Assembly (NCBI GenBank): GCA_027031325.1
Contig: JALVRI010000604.1
Span: 1-8,462 of the forward strand
Direction: 5' to 3'
DNA length: 8,462 nucleotides
Source: Desulfobacteraceae bacterium
Lineage (GTDB): Bacteria > Desulfobacterota > Desulfobacteria > Desulfobacterales > Desulfosarcinaceae
The notes below the pieces were generated by a model. That model saw nothing but the letters and a program-made list of their open reading frames with translations, was not told the DNA's origin and did no database searches. Positions 6,410 to 8,462 of this stretch are shown in pieces; position 1 is the first letter of the stretch; each line of letters opens with the position of its first letter. Position numbers and translations under genes: made by a program.

Positions 6410-6834
6410 CAACCTGCCCTCCCCAATATTTTTTGACTGATGGCCTCGGCAAAGGCATCCACTTCCTTTTGCAGGGCCTGTCTTACTTTTTCAGCATCCT
6501 GGCTGATCTTTTGCTTGACCGCCTCCAGCTCGGCCCTGGCCTGCTCATTGATACGTCCAATGATTTCGCTCTCTTCAGCCGCGGCGGCCTGGATCAAAGC
6601 CTCTTTTTCTTTTTGGCCCTTGGCCCGCGCCTTACGAATCCCTTCCGCAAAGGCACGATTGGTCTCTTCGGCCTTCTTGATGGCCGTTTCAATGGCGTTT
6701 TCCAAGCCCTCAATGGTCTTTCGCCGCTGTTTCAAGATACCCCGGATAGGCTTGTAGCACACCAAATTCATTATAAATATCAGAACCAGGAAATTGATGA
6801 TCTGGATGATCATCGACGAATTGATATCGACCAT
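6409..6834 (-). CDS. atpF': F1Fo ATP synthase subunit b' (second b-type stator)
   Basis: The product is 141 residues with a single N-terminal hydrophobic segment (about 8-27, MIIQIINFLVLIFIMNLVCY). This is followed by the b-family YKPIRGIL-x-x-R transition (27-37) and a long Ala/Glu/Lys-rich amphipathic helix ending near LGRAG. This is the b/b' stator design, and its position directly before the longer atpF indicates a heterodimeric stalk, as in photosynthetic bacteria, chloroplasts and many deltaproteobacteria. It lacks the signal-like extension of its partner. The start is ATG at 6832-6834 with a clear GGAGG seven bases upstream. It is the first gene of the operon and overlaps atpF by one base. 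Which of the two is formally named b or b' is convention. Confidence 0.93.
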   Translation of the reverse strand: MVDINSSMIIQIINFLVLIFIMNLVCYKPIRGILKQRRKTIEGLENAIETAIKKAEETNRAFAEGIRKARAKGQKEKEALIQAAAAEESEIIGRINEQARAELEAVKQKISQDAEKVRQALQKEVDAFAEAISQKILGRAG

Positions 6835-6917
6835 ACGGGTGCCTCCGTTGCCACTTTGAATTGTCGCCGGTGTTGTAACTACTCGTAAATGTTAAAGACT
6901 TAAGAAAGGTCCAAACT
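6835..6917 (-). other. leader of the atp operon
   Basis: This is the presumed untranslated leader between the predicted start site and atpF'. It ends in the GGAGG ribosome binding site of atpF'. CGCCG at its 5' edge and CGGCG nearer atpF' are complementary and could close a long loop, but the stem is only five base pairs. I see no riboswitch family that I recognise and no open frame. Confidence 0.4.
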
Positions 6918-6924
6918 TCGGCGG

Positions 6925-6954
6925 TCTATATCATTCAGATTGAGCAATTGTCAA
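6925..6954 (-). promoter_or_regulatory. predicted sigma70-type promoter of the atp operon
   Basis: On the minus strand a perfect TTGACA (6949-6954) is followed after 18 bases by TATAGA (6925-6930, four of six matches), with TGA just before it, giving an extended -10 (TGn-TATAGA). The -35 box contains the bactofilin stop codon TGA (6951-6953). Transcription would begin near 6918, leaving a leader of about 84 bases before atpF'. No terminator is visible between bactofilin and atpF', so readthrough from rodA-bactofilin may also contribute. This is a motif prediction without expression data. Confidence 0.65.
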
Positions 6955-7379
6955 AGGTTTTTTGAATTTTTGACTTTGTCCGGCTTGCCTTCCGGTGTCC
7001 CCGGCTCCCGGCTTGAAGTCGGTTGGGGGGTTGCCATGCTGCAATTGCCGTTGAAAATCACCCCTGCGTCTATGGAAATGGTGGGCGCACAGATATCGCC
7101 CGTGATCCGGGCCGGAGCATAGATCTCGATCTGCCGGCCGGCCTCGATCCGGCCCTCCACCCTGCCCCTGATGATGGCCGCTTTGACCTTGATATCGGCC
7201 TCGATAACCGCCTTTTCTCCGATGATCAGGGTTCCGTCGCCACTGACCACCTTGCCTTTTATGCGTCCGTCGACCCTGATGGTCTCTTTGAACTCCAGCA
7301 CTCCATCGATGACCGTATCCCGCCCGAGCAAAGTGGAAATCGTCTCCGGGGAAGCCTTCTGCTTTTCCTTTTTTTTCAT
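6951..7379 (-). CDS. bactofilin family cytoskeletal protein
   Basis: Bactofilins polymerise without nucleotide into membrane-associated filaments that help shape cells, place cell-wall enzymes or build stalks. The product is 142 residues, typical size. A short basic N-terminus (MKKKEKQKAS) precedes the bactofilin beta-helix domain at about 17-116. That domain shows the usual regular hydrophobic/Gly turns: TVIDGVLEFKETIRVDGRIKG, GTLIIGEKAVIEADIKV, RVEGRIEAGRQIEIY and ARITGDICAPTISIDAGVIF. The C-terminal tail (117-142) is polar, rich in Pro, Ser and Lys, and probably disordered. The start is ATG at 7377-7379 behind AGGAGGT (7383-7389). It follows rodA by 42 bases, probably as one transcript, linking it to peptidoglycan synthesis and cell shape. 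The exact paralogue type cannot be told. Confidence 0.95.
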   Translation of the reverse strand: MKKKEKQKASPETISTLLGRDTVIDGVLEFKETIRVDGRIKGKVVSGDGTLIIGEKAVIEADIKVKAAIIRGRVEGRIEAGRQIEIYAPARITGDICAPTISIDAGVIFNGNCSMATPQPTSSREPGTPEGKPDKVKNSKNL

Positions 7380-7421
7380 GTTACCTCCTGGATTACCATT
7401 AAATTATTTTAGATGGGACAG

Positions 7422-8462
7422 CTATTCGTACATGAACCTGCGCATGCTGATGTTGAGCAGTAAACCTATTCCGATCATAACTGTGATTATCGAAGAGCCC
7501 CCGTAACTGACAAAAGGAAGGGTGACCCCTACAACCGGTAAAAGCCCCATTACCATTCCGATATTTATGAATACTTGCCAGGCGATCATGACCGTAACCC
7601 CGACGGCCAATATGGTACCAAAAGGATCCCGGCTGCGGTGAGCAATGCTCAAAGCCCATGCCAGGAGCATGAAAAAGATGGCCAACACCAAAACGGCCCC
7701 CAATAGCCCCCATTCCTCGGCCAGGACCGAAAAAATGAAATCCGTGTGTTGCTCCGGCAAGAATTCCAGGGTATTCTGGGTTCCCTTGAGAAATCCCTTG
7801 CCGGTAATCATCCCCGAACCGATGGCTATCTTGGACTGGATGATGTGGTAACCTGCTCCGAGCGGATCGCGGTCCGGGTTGAAAAAGGTCAGGATTCTCT
7901 GTTTTTGATAATCCTTCAGCACGAACCAAACCATGGGCACCGCCATGGCCCCGGCTGCCAGCAGGGAGAGAAAACAACGCCTTTCGATCTTGACGAAAAC
8001 CGTCATGGAGGCGGCAATCAGGGCGATAACCATGGCGGTGCCCAGATCCGGCTGCTTCACAATCAGGACAAAAGGAATAGCCGTCAGGACGACGGGCTGC
8101 AACAATTCCTTGAACCCGAGCCCATCGGTGGTTGCCGTTCTGGCATAACATCTTGCCAGGATGATGATGACCGCTAACTTGGCCGGCTCGGAAGGCTGGA
8201 GCGAAAACGGCCCCAGGTCCAGCCAGCGCCTGGAGCCGGCGACATACTTGCCACCTACCAGCACCGCAACCAGCAGGAGAATGCTTCCCAGGTAGATGAA
8301 ATGCCCCCAGCGTTCGAAAAATTTATAATCCACCACAAAGGCGATCACCATGGCCACGGCACCGACACCGTACCAGATGAGCTGTTTTGTAAAGAGGATC
8401 TTCTGGGCAGCCGGGCTGCCGGCGTTTACCGCACTGTAAAGGGCCACAAGTCCCAGGCCTCC
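7422..8462 (-). CDS. rodA: rod shape-determining protein RodA, 5' end outside window (partial)
   Basis: RodA is the SEDS-family peptidoglycan glycosyltransferase of the elongasome, a multi-pass inner-membrane protein working with a class B PBP. The 346 residues visible include most of the protein. Only about 20-25 N-terminal residues should be missing, because the first visible residues (GGLGLVALYSA) match the end of the first membrane helix. Family motifs are GSRRWLDLGPFSLQPSEPAKL, KQPDLGTAM, NPDRDPLGAGYHIIQSKIAIGSG, HTDFIFSVLAEEWG (whose Asp aligns with the essential catalytic Asp of RodA proteins) and the C-terminal PFVSYGGSSII. These favour RodA over FtsW. The GTG at 8445-8447 is an internal Val codon, not the start. 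The stop TAG lies at 7422-7424. A pbp2 (mrdA) gene upstream would be expected but is not visible. Confidence 0.96.
   Translation of the reverse strand, partial: GGLGLVALYSAVNAGSPAAQKILFTKQLIWYGVGAVAMVIAFVVDYKFFERWGHFIYLGSILLLVAVLVGGKYVAGSRRWLDLGPFSLQPSEPAKLAVIIILARCYARTATTDGLGFKELLQPVVLTAIPFVLIVKQPDLGTAMVIALIAASMTVFVKIERRCFLSLLAAGAMAVPMVWFVLKDYQKQRILTFFNPDRDPLGAGYHIIQSKIAIGSGMITGKGFLKGTQNTLEFLPEQHTDFIFSVLAEEWGLLGAVLVLAIFFMLLAWALSIAHRSRDPFGTILAVGVTVMIAWQVFINIGMVMGLLPVVGVTLPFVSYGGSSIITVMIGIGLLLNISMRRFMYE

Noticed and set aside
6410..6412. TTG as the start codon of atpF
   Set aside because: The ATG one codon later forms the TGATG junction seen elsewhere in the operon and is the stronger start.
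6157..6888. A 243-codon plus-strand open frame across atpF, atpF' and the atp leader
   Set aside because: It crosses the predicted operon promoter side and two well-supported genes in antisense, with no ribosome binding site or family motif.
7399..8151. A 250-codon minus-strand frame overlapping rodA in another frame
   Set aside because: It is Gly/His/Arg-rich with no hydrophobic segments and is out of frame with the clear RodA motifs.
8445..8447. GTG as the start codon of rodA
   Set aside because: The frame stays open to the window edge and the upstream codons (GGLGL) continue the first membrane helix of RodA, so this is an internal Val codon.
1..8462. Mobile elements, CRISPR arrays, tRNA or rRNA genes, defence systems
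   Set aside because: I saw no terminal inverted repeats, transposase or integrase motifs, regularly spaced repeats or cloverleaf sequences; coding content is accounted for by conserved housekeeping genes.

Overview
This window is a bacterial chromosomal housekeeping region in which every recognisable gene lies on the minus strand, so transcription runs from high to low coordinates. Gene content and order suggest a Desulfobacterota (deltaproteobacterial sulfate-reducer type) genome. The pointers are an F1Fo ATP synthase operon that starts with two different b-type stator genes and has no a or c subunit gene in line with it, a RodA and bactofilin pair just upstream, and a zapB-zapA pair just downstream. 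The taxon is inferred from this arrangement; no 16S or other marker is present.

Layout in transcription order. At the right edge is the 3' part of rodA (8462-7422, 5' end outside the window), followed by a bactofilin gene (7379-6951). A strong sigma70-type promoter, whose -35 box overlaps the bactofilin stop codon, then drives the seven-gene atp operon: atpF' (b'), atpF (b), atpH (delta), atpA (alpha), atpG (gamma), atpD (beta) and atpC (epsilon), ending in a GC-rich hairpin plus U-run at 818-847. The first four atp genes are joined by single-base stop/start overlaps. atpG and atpD are spaced and have their own ribosome binding sites. After about 170 bases without a convincing gene comes a second promoter and the zapB-like and zapA genes, both with non-AUG starts. 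The left edge, right behind zapA, is where ssrS (6S RNA) often lies in Proteobacteria, but only about 30 bases are visible.

The genes fall into two functional groups. The atp genes encode the complete F1 head (alpha, beta, gamma, epsilon), the delta connector and both stator strands; the membrane a and c subunits must be encoded elsewhere. RodA and bactofilin (cell elongation and shape) and ZapB/ZapA (Z-ring assembly) are cell-morphogenesis genes flanking the energy operon.

I found no mobile element, CRISPR array, tRNA, rRNA or defence system, and no sign of a previously undescribed system. The points most worth checking are a 72-base-offset repeat inside atpC that gives the epsilon C-terminal domain two I-D-x-x-R-A motifs, a b subunit with an apparent signal peptide and a His-containing segment, and a 59-codon open frame between atpC and zapB whose stop codon lies inside the zapB ribosome binding site.
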